Source of the DNA: Ananas comosus
Lineage: Eukaryota > Streptophyta > Magnoliopsida > Poales > Bromeliaceae
Direction of reading: 5' to 3'
Length of the DNA stretch: 64,000 bases
Assembly (NCBI RefSeq): GCF_001540865.1
Contig: NC_033642.1
Coordinates: 3,491,365-3,555,364 of the forward strand
How positions within the stretch are numbered: position 1 is the stretch's first letter; every line of letters starts with the position of its first letter. Both the position numbers and the translations under genes were made by a program. Positions 32,638 through 43,916 of the stretch are shown here, one piece after another. Below the pieces are notes generated by a model, which saw nothing but the letters and a program-made list of their open reading frames with translations, did not search any database and was not told where the DNA came from.

Positions 32638-34055
32638 TTGATCAGAGAGGTGGTGAATTTTTTTTAAACATTTCTAATTTACGTAGATCTACTATGATCA
32701 GAGAGCTGACATTCACAATCATGCAGGGTTATTCTCCTGTTCAATTTACGGAGCATGGCAGTAAAAAGAACAGATGGCAGTGCGAGCATCCTGCGGTGTT
32801 AGACTTATTGAGACGAGCAGGATTTTATTACATTTCACGATTGCGCCGCCTACAGCTCGATCAGTCATTATTGAGAGCATTAGTCGAGAGGTGGCGGCGG
32901 GAGATGCAGAGTTTCTATTTGCGACACGGAGAGATGAGTATTACATTGTTGGACGTCACAATTATTGCGGGATTCTGCGTCGATGGTAGGGCTGTGACTG
33001 GAGGGGGATCCTATAAGTGGGGGCGGGTTACTTCTCGGGGTGGTTCCGCAGAATATTAGGGGTGGTGAGATTAAGATCAACTGGTTATATCAGCATTTCT
33101 ATGATATCCCCTTAGATGCACCTTCCGCTATTGTTCGAGCTACAGCGAGAGCATATATTCTATTTGAGATAGGATATAGTTTATTTTCAAATCCAAGCAG
33201 GAATAGGGTGCATTTGAAATGGTTGCCACATCTAGAGGATTTTGACCTTTGTGGTGAGTTGGCATGGGGTGCAGCCGCGCTAGCTCATCTTTATCGCGCC
33301 CTAGGAAATGCTTGCATCAGGGGGAAGGTCGAGTGTTNTGATCAGAGAGGAGGTGAATTTGTTTTAAACATTTCTAATTTACGTAGATCTTCTTTAACTT
33401 ATGTACTAATTTTGAGCTGACATTCACAATCATGCAGGGTTATTCTCTATTCAATTTACGGAGCATGTCCGTAAAAAGAACAGATGGCAATACGAGCATC
33501 CTACGGTGTTTGACTTATTGCGACGAGCAGGATTTTATTACGTTTCACGATTGCGCCGCCTACAGCTCGATCAGTCGTTATTGGGAGCATTAGTCGAGAG
33601 GTAGCGGCGGGAGACGCAGAGTTTCCATTTGCGACACGGAGAGATGAGTATTACATTGATGGACGTCGCAGTTATTACGGGACTTTGCGTCGATGGTGGG
33701 GCTGTGACTGGAGGGGGATCCTATCAGTGGACAGAGCTCTGCGGGTTACTTCTCGGGATGGTTCCGCAGAATATTAGGGGTGGTGAGATTAAGATCAACT
33801 GGTTATATCAGCATTTCTATGATATCCCCTTAGATGCACCTTCCGCTATTGTTCGAGCTACAGCGAGAGCATATATTCTATTTGAGATAGGATATAGTTT
33901 ATTTTCAAATCCAAGCAGGAATAGGGTGCATTTGAAATGGTTGCCACATCTAGAGGATTTTGACCTTTGTGGTGAGTTGGCATGGGGTGCAGCCGCGCTA
34001 GCTCATCTTTATCGCGCCCTAGGAAATGCTTGCATCAGGGGGAAGGTCGAGTGTT
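32638..34055 (+). repeat. Direct duplication of PMD exon 2, about 715 bp, at an N gap
   Basis: Copy 1 is 32638-33337 and copy 2 is 33339-34055, separated by the N at 33338. The last 297 bp of each (33041-33337 and 33759-34055) are identical base for base, whereas the first ~400 bp differ at many positions. This pattern fits an assembly join of two alleles or two MULE copies better than an old duplication. Confidence 0.85.
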
Positions 34056-34784
34056 ATTGTTTTGGGACATTAGTTCAGGTACAATTTGCGACACGGACCC
34101 TTACAATACTTCTATTTAAGTCATGATTTTTGTTTTCATTTCTAGTAAGAATGTTTTATTTGTATAGATCTGGGCATGGGACCACCTGCACATTGGCCGC
34201 CCTGAGGTAGTAGGAGCGCAGCCTGAGCTTGTCGACATGCCATTAGGGTGTCGGTAAGTATTTTTTCATTTTAAGTTTTCTATATACTATTTATGCAAAA
34301 CAAATATGATATAAATAAATCAGGTGGAATACTAGGCTGGTTTTTCGGGACAATGTCAGGACTACTGACATTGAGTTTTATCGTGATCAGCTGGATCAGC
34401 AGTTAGAGTCTCAGGTAAATAAAAGTTACTCAATCTGTCGAATTTTGTATTCAATGCTAATCTACTTATTTTTTGGATTGAAATTTTGTTTTAGTTTGAA
34501 TTCTAGGAGGTCAGTACAGTAGTTTAAGGAACAAACATAGAGGCAACTAGTCCAAAAACTACAGGAAGATATGGTTCTGACGTGATATGGAACTAGTTCA
34601 AAAACTGCATCAAGTCAACAAAATATGGTTTCATTATTAAGTGATTTGACGTTTCGACGGATTGCCGAACCGACTTAGCCAACGTGTTCGCTTTACCTCA
34701 ATTAGGTTTGTACACGAGCAATTTCAAGTTAGGGTCTCAATCCTGCAAAATTGCATTATCGAACTTAGTGAATACACTTTACTA

Positions 34785-35035
34785 GTTTCAACTTCCAACT
34801 AGTTTCAACTTCCAACTAGTTTCAACTATTTATGATAACATAATTTCAACTTCCAACTAGTTTCAACTTCGAACTGCATATTAACTAGTTTCAACTTCCA
34901 ACTGCCAACTGCCAACTAGTTTCAACTAGTTTCAACTTCTAACTAGTTTCAACTATTTATGATAACAGAGTTTCAACTTCCAACTAGTTTCAAGTTCCAA
35001 CTGCTAATTAACTAGTTTCAACTTCCAACTGTCAA
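34785..35035. repeat. Minisatellite, AACTAGTTTCAACTTCC type
   Basis: About a dozen copies of a 16-17-bp unit with a few 40-bp higher-order blocks (TTTCAACTATTTATGATAAC twice). It lies in the intron between PMD exons. Confidence 0.9.
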
Positions 35036-35037
35036 AA

Positions 35038-35069
<32 letters not shown>

Positions 35070-35072
<3 letters not shown>

Positions 35073-35298
35073 TCCGGCTACTATACTATTGATAGTAACA
35101 AGTCTTTGGTACTATTGAGTTTTCTACCGTTAGATGTACCCTTTGATCATTTCCACCCGTTAGATTATACTATTAAACCAACCACCCACTCAACCCTAGG
35201 GGACCACTATCATCCTAACCGCACATCCTTTCATCCAACGGCCAAAAACTCAATAGTACCAAGGGCTTGGTACTATTGATAGTATAGTAGCATAATTC
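35070..35298. mobile_element. MITE in (TA)n tract
   Basis: Terminal inverted repeats of about 55 bp (GCTACTATACTATTGATAGT against GCTACTATACTATCAATAGT on the other strand, continuing GGTACTATTGAGTTTT). It is flanked on both sides by (TA)n, 35041-35069 and 35300-35314, consistent with insertion into TA. The core has no coding. MULE B lacks this region. Confidence 0.85.
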
Positions 35299-37264
35299 TA
35301 TATATATATATATAGTTTTTCTGGGTTTCATAACAAACATGACTTAATAATCAAGAAACTCATGTCAAATGCCTCTTAGGATCAATACCATCATCCTTAA
35401 CAAAAGAATAGTGTATAATTACCTTGGATTTTCTTGCTGTTTCTTGCTGTTGCATTTCTTTTCACCTCCACTTCCATCTTGTTCCAAACCCCTCTAAATA
35501 CTTTCTAAACTCATAGTTAACTAGCCCCATACTTCCAAATTAACTCGGGGATACCACATATTATCCTGAAGCCTTACTTTGATCTATTTAATCAAAGTTA
35601 GCGTCGCAATCCGAAAATTCCTTTCTCACTTTGTTTCGTGCCCAATTCGCGCCCAAACACTCATTTATCTCCGGATTTCATTCTCACACGTCCAAAATCA
35701 CTCGGGGAAGATGCCCAACTAGCTCCAGCTTCACTTCGATCCTCTCGCTCAAAGTTGACATCGCAACCTAAGGTTTCCATATATTATAACACCAATATAT
35801 GTGTTTTCCTTTCAATACTTCGTCATATTTTCATAGTAATCATATGTATTTTTCACAATAGTTTATTTTTGATAACACGAGATCAACATAGTTTAATTTT
35901 GATAACTAATTATATGTATTTTTTACAATAGATTACATGGAGGCCTTATGACGACACAGTGTTAGAGACGCTCCCACCTTTTTGTCTGGCGGGGTCTCAG
36001 GTTTGGCGATCGAGGACTACCTTAGTCTGCTTCCACATTATTGAGCTCCATCATCCCGATCGTGTGCTTTGACAGTTTGGGCTATTACAGTATATACCTG
36101 AAGCAGTGCTTGCCATACCTCGCATCAATTCACGAGGCAGAGCAGATGAGGATTGGGCGGCATATCATGCTTCATACATTCAGCGTTGGAATGATAGATT
36201 GGTAGATATAGCAGAGGTGGCCCCTGGGACAGATCCAGATCCGATACGAGTTACTATTGTTTACATGCAGTGGTATTGAACGATCACCAGGAGGTGGATA
36301 TCTACACCTGTACAGCGGCCACCACTCGCGTATCAGCCATGTGGGCACGTCGAGAGAGTATTGGTATGATTGTAATATATAATATCTTTTTATATTTAGT
36401 TTTATATATAGAAGAAAGTTTCGTATAATCTTTTTGATTGTTCTTTTATTTCAGGTCGATATCGTGCAGAAATCACATTATACGATCAAACGTGTCCTGC
36501 CGGATATTTCAGGAAGTAGAGCATTAGATGCCCTATCACAGATTGCCGATCAGATGGAAGCAGTTTTGGAGAGTTTGCCTACGCTTCCACACTCTGTACC
36601 TCCAAGACCAGCAGACTATGGTGGAGCATCGACGTCTAGCCATGCACCAGTATATAGTCCACCGAGGCCATCATCACCTATAGAGGAGCCACTTTATGCT
36701 GATGTTATGGACCCGGCACCAGCACCAGTACCACAGGATCCACCTCGAGCAGTTGATATTGTTTATTATAGGCGCCGACGACATATGAGGTCTATCCGTA
36801 CAGATCAGCCCTCCTCTTCAGCTCCTCCACGGCCAGACATACTACCGACACCTGCCACTGCTGTGATTGAGCCGGTTATTGAGGGTGCTGCTATCGAGCA
36901 TCTTGACCAGTTGGAGATTTTAGAGCCTTTTGATGAGCATGGTGTTGATCGTGGTCGCGGACGTGGTAGGCGACGTGGTCGAGGGGGTAGGAGGAGAATG
37001 TAATATTATATTTCTATATTATTGAAAAACTTGCTTTAATTTTGGATATTTTGTTGTGATTATCTGGTATTGATAATTTATTGAGATTCTGTTGGTAGTA
37101 ATGTTATATTGTACTGTTGTGTTGTTGCTGTGATATTGTATTGTACTGTTGCGTTTAGGTATTTGTATTGTATTGTTGTGTTGTGATGTTGTGATGTGTA
37201 TTGATTTTATTTTTTGCTCCAAAAATATGCCGATGTTGTAAAATGTATTTTGATTTGGTTTTTG

Positions 37265-37802
37265 GCGCCAAAAAAAGGGCTAAGGTTGGCTAGTTGTATT
37301 GGACATGGTGAACCATTAACCGTGTCCAATACAAATCGCCGGCACTTAACCAAAAATCGGCTAAGTGCGGGAATTTGTATTAGACACGGTGAACTGTTCA
37401 TCGTGTCCAATACAAATTACCAGGCTGTACTTGTATTGGACACAGTGAACCATTCACCGTGTTCAATACATACCCCAGATAGCCAAAAAATGGGGTATTA
37501 GAATAGGACACAGTGAATGGTTCACCGTGTCTAAACGCGGTGAACAGTTCACCGCGTATTGGACACGGCGAACTATTCACCGTGTCCTATATATTATAGA
37601 CACCCAGACTTGGGTGTGTATAATACATTGGACACGGTGAATGGTTCACCGTGTTCAACTTAAACACCTGGCCCCAGCCCCGTCCGCCTGGCGCTGATGT
37701 GGCGCTTGCGTGGCAGGACCAGGGCCATTTTTGCAAATAAATTTTGGACATGGCTATTTTTAAAAAAAAAATTTGTGAGGGGGCTATTTGCAAAAAAAGC
37801 CC
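37265..37802 (-). repeat. MULE A right terminal inverted repeat with palindrome array
   Basis: Mirror of the left end: palindromes with core GGTGAA-N3-TTCACC from 37308 to 37650, spacers such as CAGACTTGGGTGTGTATAAT, then the unique outer TIR to the terminal AAAAAAAGCCC. Homologous to 38780-39320 at the matching end of MULE B. Confidence 0.92.
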
Positions 37803-37811
37803 TTTTTTAAC

Positions 37812-38779
37812 TTAAAATAATCAGTTTTTATGTGACCCTCTTCTTAAACTACAAATCAGATTTCTATATTTTGACTTAAATCTAAATTTACCTCTATTAC
37901 CGGAACCTTTCTTCCGAGACCTCCTTTTAGTGACCAAGTCTTCTCTTGAAACTCCACCTGTCTCATTACTTATTTGCATGTCAATCCTTTCTTTTGAAAG
38001 TAGAGAAGACTTGACATCATTGACACATAATATCTCGTTCAAATAAGAAAGTATAATAAAAATTTTTATAAGATGGCAGTAAAAAGCATAATAATAAAAG
38101 GGACTCATCCTCCTCCTGGATTTTGATATTTATAGAGTAAAGATCCATAATAATAGAATTAAATTTATTCAAATGAGACTTAATAGAGGTACTTTTTGCC
38201 ATACGTAACATGAAGACACGTTGCTTCAAATACAACTTGTTGGTGAGAGACTTCATCGTACAGAGAGACTTCAATTTAAGCCACAATAGTGCAACGGTCT
38301 TTTCATTCAAGATCTCGCGTAATACGTCATTAGATCAACATAATTTTATTGCCATAAGAGCTGTCTCATAATCTCCTTCTGCTCCACTATCAACAAATCG
38401 ACATCTTCTCATTTTCCAACAGTGTCTTCTACAATCCTTACTATATTAGTATAACACACATCTTAACTTGTTATATTGCGAAATTGTTGGTCCACAGCCA
38501 TTGGCCTATGTCTACGAGCAAAGACGGAACAAAAATTTTATTAATATCGAAAGTGGAATACAAAGAAGATATCTCTCCCAAATTACAATCCCAAAAATAA
38601 AATATATATTTGACGCGTACATGCATAGCATCTGCAATTTAGCACGTCCGTACAATGGGATCCGGTGGATCAGCTCACACAAAAAAGAAACACATACCAC
38701 ACCTCTCACCCTGGTTGTTTAATTAATTAGAGCACTACTAGAGTCCTCTCAGCCAAGCACCACCATCAACTTGGGCTAA
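37812..38779 (-). pseudogene. Ty1/copia element 1: gag and 5' LTR remnant
   Basis: 38310-37821 encodes a UBN2-type gag core (MKSLTNKLYLKQRVF, SLLLLCFLLPSYKNF) followed by a basic region and a zinc knuckle with lost cysteines; the frame continues across MULE A at 28085 when one TTTTTTAAC copy is removed. 38480-38779, on the minus strand, looks like the 3' part of an LTR: AATATTAATAAAATTTTTGT (poly(A)-signal region) then TTTGCTCGTAGACATAGGCC. MULE B is inserted at its upstream edge; the remaining LTR may continue at 46019-46200. Confidence 0.78.
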
Positions 38780-39320
38780 AGGCTTTTTTTGCAAATAGCC
38801 CCCTCACAAATTTTTTTTTTAAAATAGCCCTATCCAAAATTTATTTACAAAAATGGCCCTGGCCCTGTCACGCAAGTGCTACGTCAACGCCACGCGGGCG
38901 GGGCTGGGACCAGGTGTTTAAGTTGAACACGGTGAACCATTCACCGTGTTCAAACACGGTGAATGGTTCACCGTGTCCAATGTATTATACACACCCAAGT
39001 CTGGGTGTCTATAATACATAGGACACGGTGAATAGTTCACCGTGTCCAATACGCGATGAACTGTTCACCGCGTTTAGACAAGGTGAACCATTCACCGTGT
39101 CCTATTCTAATACCCCATTTTTTGGCTATCTGGGGTATGTATTGGACACTGTGAATGGTTCACTGTGTCCGATACAAGTACGGCCTGGTAATTTGTATTG
39201 GACACGGTGAACAGTTCATCTTGTCCAATACAAATTCCCGCACTTAGCCGTTTTTTGGTTAAGTGCCGACGATTTGTATTGGACACGGTTAATGATTTAC
39301 CGTGTCCAATACAACTAGCC
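38780..39320 (-). repeat. MULE B left terminal repeat with palindrome array
   Basis: Begins GGCTTTTTTTGCAAATAGCC and carries about eight GGTGAA-N3-TTCACC palindromes with the same spacers as MULE A. One palindrome arm has lost symmetry (GTGAACAGTTCATC near 39207). Confidence 0.92.
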
Positions 39321-39606
39321 AGCCTTAGCCCTTTTTTTGGTGCCAAAAACCAAATCAAAATACATTTCACAACATCAGCATATTTTTGGAGCAAAAAATA
39401 AAATCAATACACATCATAACATCACAACACAATAATACAATACAGGTACCTAAACGCAACAGTACAATACAACATCATAGCATCACAACACAACAGTACA
39501 ATATAACATCACTACCAATAGAATCTCAATAAATTATCAATACCAGAAAATCACAACAGAATATTCAAAATTAAAGCAAGTTTTATAATAATATAGAAAT
39601 ATAATA

Positions 39607-40620
39607 TTACATTTTCCTCCTACCCCCTCGACCACGTCGCCTACCACGTTCGCGACCACGATCAACACCATACTCATTAAAAGGCTCTAAGATCTCCAAC
39701 TGGTCCAGATGCTCGATAGCAGCACCCTCAATAACCGGCTCAATCACAACAGTAGTAGGTGTCGGTAGTATGTCTGGCCGTGGAGAAGCTGAAGAGGAGG
39801 GCTGATCTGTACGGATAGACCTCATATGTCGTCGGCGCTTATAATAAACAATATCAACTGCTCGAGGTGGATCCTGTGGTACTGGTGCTGATACCGAGTT
39901 CATAACATCAGCATAAGGTGGCTCCTCTATAGGTGATGATGGCCTCAGTGGACTATATACTGGTGAATGGCCGGACGTCGATGCTCCACCATAGTCTGCT
40001 GGCCTTGGAGGTACAGAGTGTGGAAGCGTAGGCAAACTCTCCAAAACTGCTTCCATCTGATCGGCAACCTATGATAGGGAATCTAATACTCTACCTCCTT
40101 AAATATCTGGCAGGACACGTTTGACCGTATAATATGATTTCTGCACGATATTGACCTGAAATAAAAGAACAATCAAAAAGATTATACGAAACTTTTTTCT
40201 ATATATAAAACTAAATATAAAAAGATATTATATATTACAATCATACCAATACTCTCTCGACGTGCCCACATGGCTGATACGCGAGTGGTGGCCGCTGTAC
40301 AGGTGTAGATATCCACCTCCTGGTGATCGTCCAATACCACTGCAAGTAAACAGTAGTAGCTCGTATCGGATCTGGATCTGTCCTAGGGGCCACCTCTGCT
40401 ATATCTACCAATCTATCATTCCAACGCTGAATGTATGAAGCATGGTATGCCGCCCAATCCTCATCTGCTCTGCCTCGTGAATTGATGCGAGGTATGGCAA
40501 GCACTGCTTCAGGTATATGCTGTAATAGCCCAAACTGTCAAAGCACACGATCGGAATGATGGAGCTCAATAATGTGGAAGCAGACTAAGTTAGTCCTCGA
40601 TTGCCAAACCTGGGACCTCG
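39607..40620 (-). pseudogene. MULE B PMD gene, C-terminal exons only
   Basis: Two exons match MULE A: 40620-40241 (VWQSRTNLVCFHIIELHH, DEDWAAYHASYIQRWNDR) and 40154-39607 (MEAVLESLPTLPHSVPPRP and the Arg/Gly tail). One stop remains in the first, at the position also stopped in MULE A (after DRVL). The N-terminal PMD exons are absent through the internal deletion, so no PMD protein can be made. Confidence 0.85.
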
Positions 40621-40969
40621 CCAGACAAAAAGGTGGGAGCGTCTCTAACACTGTGTCGTCATAAGGCCTCCATGTAATCTATTGTGAAAAATATATATGA
40701 TTAGTTATCAAAATTAAACTATGTTGATCTCGTGTTATCAAAAATGAACTATTGTGAAAAATATATATGATTACTATGAAAATATGACGAAGTATTGAAA
40801 GGAAAGCACATATATTGGTGTTGTAATATATGGAAACCTTAGGTTGCGATGTCAACTTTGAGCGAGAGGATCGAAGTGAAGCTGGAGCTAGTTGGGCATC
40901 TTTCCCGAGTAATTTTGGACGTGTGAGAATGAAATCCGGAGATAAATGAGTTGCAAACACAAACATAAA

Positions 40970-43610
40970 CATGTAGAACTGCTTCCATTGATAATCACTT
41001 GGTATTGATCATCACCGCCAGTAAGTATTTCGAATTCGTGAAATCCAAATCGTCGAACTGTGTATGCTCTAGCAATTCTCATCCGGCTATTGATGGTGTT
41101 TTCAACAGTCGATACAAATTGCGTAGACATTGCAGCGCCCTCCGCCCGATGTTTTAGAAAAATTCAACCACTCGATGAAACGTTGCGATCACAAAAGCTG
41201 TAATTGGTAAGGCGCGAACTCCCCTGAACACCCCATTTAAACTTTCTGATCGGTTAGTTGTCATAATACCAAATCGTCGACCACCATCAAAAGCTTTAGC
41301 CCAGTATGTCCTATCGTTATGAAGATTGTCAACACAAAGCCAAGCTTCTTCATCCATAGTTTTCAATTCTTCCTTTAATGCGTAATATTGTCGTTCTTCT
41401 GAAGCATTCCTAATTCGATAAAATATTTTAAGTAAGTGTTTTGGTTTGAAATGAATATTCATATTGGCCTTCATATGTCGCAAACACCATCGATGAGCAT
41501 GATCTTCAGATGGTGGGAATACAAGTGCAACGAGGTTCGCTAGGCCTTTAAAACGATCTGAAATTAGTGTAATAACTCAAGATCTTATTATATACCTTCT
41601 TAGGCAACTTAAAAATCACTCCCAACTCGAGCCATTCTCCCCTTCACAAATTACGAAAGCTAGCGAAAATAAACCACCATTGGCATCGACACCTGTGGCA
41701 ATTAATGCGTTGCCTCCATATTTTCCATACAAATGGGTAGTATCGATACTAAGTAATGGCCGGCAATACTCCCAACCATGAATCGACGGTCCAAAAGCCT
41801 AAAAGGCTCGTGAAAATATTTTTGTATTGCTCGCCACACTAATATAATCAATCTTTGTAATAGTTCCTGGATTTGTTGATTCCAACATAGAGAAGTATCA
41901 AGGAAAGTCGCAGTATGATTACTCCCAACTACCGTATATAATTTGTAGTGCTTTATTCTGTGCCCGCCAAGCTTTGCTATATGATATGCTAACGTGTAAC
42001 TCGCTCTGAACTTAAGCTTGAATTTTCATAGGACTCATTGTAAGCTTTGCTTTAGCGTAGGTAGTATAAATTGACATATGAAAGATGATGTACAGTTTCG
42101 ATGTCTTGTATTCAGAATTGGAACCAAACAAGTGTGCGGACCATTATAAGTCTTTACTTTAAAAAATGAACTACCTTTTGGTTGAGAGGCATGTAATCTC
42201 CATGGGCAAGAATCGACCACACATTTCACAGTATATCTAGTTATATTTGACTTAACAACTTTAAGTTGCACATTATGTGCAATGTGCCAAGCATCCAAAG
42301 CGTTCACTAGAGATGATTTATCAGAAAAAGTCCGATTAGCCCATGCTTCATCACTTGGAGGACCATGATCAATATTTTGTTCATTATATGCATCAACAAC
42401 GTTTGATTAATTATTTCATTACCCAGACGAAACCGTTGTCGTTGATCTTCACATTCCTCGAATTCCACTGGGTCCGGTACATCTTCATTGTTGACATTTG
42501 AGTTATCAATCCATTCAACACCTTCATTTCGAATGGTGCATGCGAGTGCATTTAAGCCACCGTCATGATTAGGATCCAAAGAACACGGAACAAAGAATTC
42601 CTGGTCATCACTAGAATCAGTATCAATTCGCCCTTGATCCTCTTCATCAGTTTCACTAACATACTCCTCATCACTTCAAATTACGTTCTCATTATCAGTT
42701 GTAGTCACGTCCCGATTGGTCCATTCACGATGAGTAGATGATGGACCTTCATTTTGATAAGAAGGGATAGTATTTCTTACTTCCCAAGCCGGCCATTCAT
42801 GAACACTAGATGATGGACCTTCATTTTGATAAGAAGGGATAGTATTTCTTACTTCCCAAGTCGGCCATTCATGAATACTAGATGGTCCTGGACCTGCATC
42901 TAGATAAGGAGGGACAGTATTTCTTACTTTCCAAGCCGGCCATTCGTGAACACTAGATGATGGACTTTCATTTTGATAAGGAGAGATAGTGGTTCTGACT
43001 TCCCAATCCGTCCATTCATGAACATAAGATGATGGACCTTCACTTTGATAAGGAGGGACAGTAGACTTGTAGAGATATATAAGATTAACTATTCACATTG
43101 GTTTTTCATGTAACTAAATCATACAATCACCTACCACTCATTTTGATCAACCAACGGAGACGGATCCATCATAGCAGATGGCAATGCTGCACTAACTGGC
43201 AGAGATGGGACTCTAAACTCTCTGTAACCCTTATAAGACAAAGTTATTAATTTCGCGCACCTAAACTAATTGAGAAATCACAAAAAAGATTTATAAAGAT
43301 CATTACTTTATACTTTGATGTACGAACTCGTTCGCGATTGACTTAATTCCTTTGATCATTGCAACTACGACGCATTTCCGTTTGATAAACGGTATTTGGA
43401 TGGTCGTGTGTCGTCGACACATCTTTCTCCACGAATAATTTTATACATCTATGGAACGGAAAAATACTCATCACGCCAGATAGTGTATTGTCATTTGATA
43501 TGTTAACTAATTCCCATTTACCTTCCATTGGACATTTCACTGTGATGCGTAGATGGTCTTCCACTCGATCATAATTAGTAACATTGTATATTTCCATCTC
43601 TAAATCCCGA
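40970..43610 (-). pseudogene. MULE B transposase remnant
   Basis: Read right to left: N-terminal domain (43605-43343, FPFHRCIKLFVEKD), short exon (about 43225-43135), 24-residue repeats (43065-42715), acidic block and DNA-binding region (42579-42035), DDE domain (about 41800-41160; the second Asp context here is SDRFKGL, the usual form), and the start of the SWIM motif (about 41000). Frameshifts near 42400 and 42050 and an in-frame stop (about 41800) make it non-functional. The 3' end, with the SWIM histidines and CCHC knuckle, is removed by the deletion. Its catalytic-domain frame is better preserved than in MULE A at the second Asp and worse elsewhere. Confidence 0.87.
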
Positions 43611-43618
43611 AATGAGAT

Positions 43619-43916
43619 ATTGCGTCGGACGAGAGAGAGAGAGAGACACCGGGTGGGCCGGCAGCGGCCGCTGCGGCAGCGGCGGGAGTGGGCAGGCTCT
43701 TGTGGGGGGTGGGGTGAACGAGATAGATTGGCGAGAGAGAAGGAGAGTAAGAGTGACACCGCGTGGTGGGGGGAGTGACACCGAAGAGTGACACTCTTCG
43801 GAGACACTCAGAGTGTCTCCGAAGAGTATCACTCTTCGGAAACACTCCGGAGAGTAACCGTTGGGGGGAGGGGGGGGGAGTGTCACTCTTCGGAGACACT
43901 CCGGAGAGTGATACGT
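43619..43916. repeat. Direct repeat flanking the minisatellite (left copy)
   Basis: AGAGAGAGACACCGGGTGGG through the GAAGAGTGACACTCTTCGG palindromes. It recurs with scattered changes at 45020-45345. It contains GAGTGTCTCCGAAGAGT-type palindromes at the position where MULE A has GCTTCTCAC ones. Confidence 0.88.

Larger units (their letters stand above)
32564..37003 (+). pseudogene. MULE A second gene: plant mobile domain (PMD) protein
   Basis: Exons: 32564-32650 (MDDHDELGPIDIS); 32727 onward with a partly duplicated copy from 33440 to about 34075; about 34170-34255 and 34322-34414 (WDHLHIGRPEV, RLVFRDNVRTTDIEFYRDQL); about 35931-36366 (VWRSRTTLVCFHIIELHHPD, DEDWAAYHASYIQRWNDR); 36455-37003 (Pro-rich, ending in an RGRGRGRRRGRGG basic tail). 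The order LLRRAGFYYISRLR, HGEMSITLLDV, then WDHLHIGRP matches the PMD family (Arabidopsis MAIN/MAIL1 and transposon relatives). There are stops in the second copy (GAGAGGTAG) and at two places in the 35931-36366 exon, and a frameshift in the first copy. Its role in transposition is unknown; it takes the second-gene position seen in autonomous Mutator elements. Confidence 0.82.
28086..37802 (+). mobile_element. MULE A: complete Mutator-like element, TSD TTTTTTAAC
   Basis: 9717 bp with an exact 9-bp target duplication TTTTTTAAC (28077-28085 and 37803-37811). The termini are inverted repeats starting GGGCTTTGTTTGCAAATAGC (left) and GGGCTTTTTTTGCAAATAGC (right, other strand), continuing for roughly 350 bp and containing arrays of GGTGAA/TTCACC palindromes. 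Inside are a transposase gene (29470-32459) and a plant mobile domain gene (32564-37003), both in plus orientation and both now carrying stops or frameshifts. It is inserted in the gag zinc knuckle region of copia element 1. MULE B next door is an inverted, internally deleted relative. The interior also holds a MITE, minisatellites and an N gap (33338). Confidence 0.92.

Noticed and set aside
35638..35931. 97-codon ORF, also present in MULE B
   Set aside because: It lies in the intron between PMD exons and ends in AT-rich sequence; the shared presence in A and B reflects common ancestry of the element.
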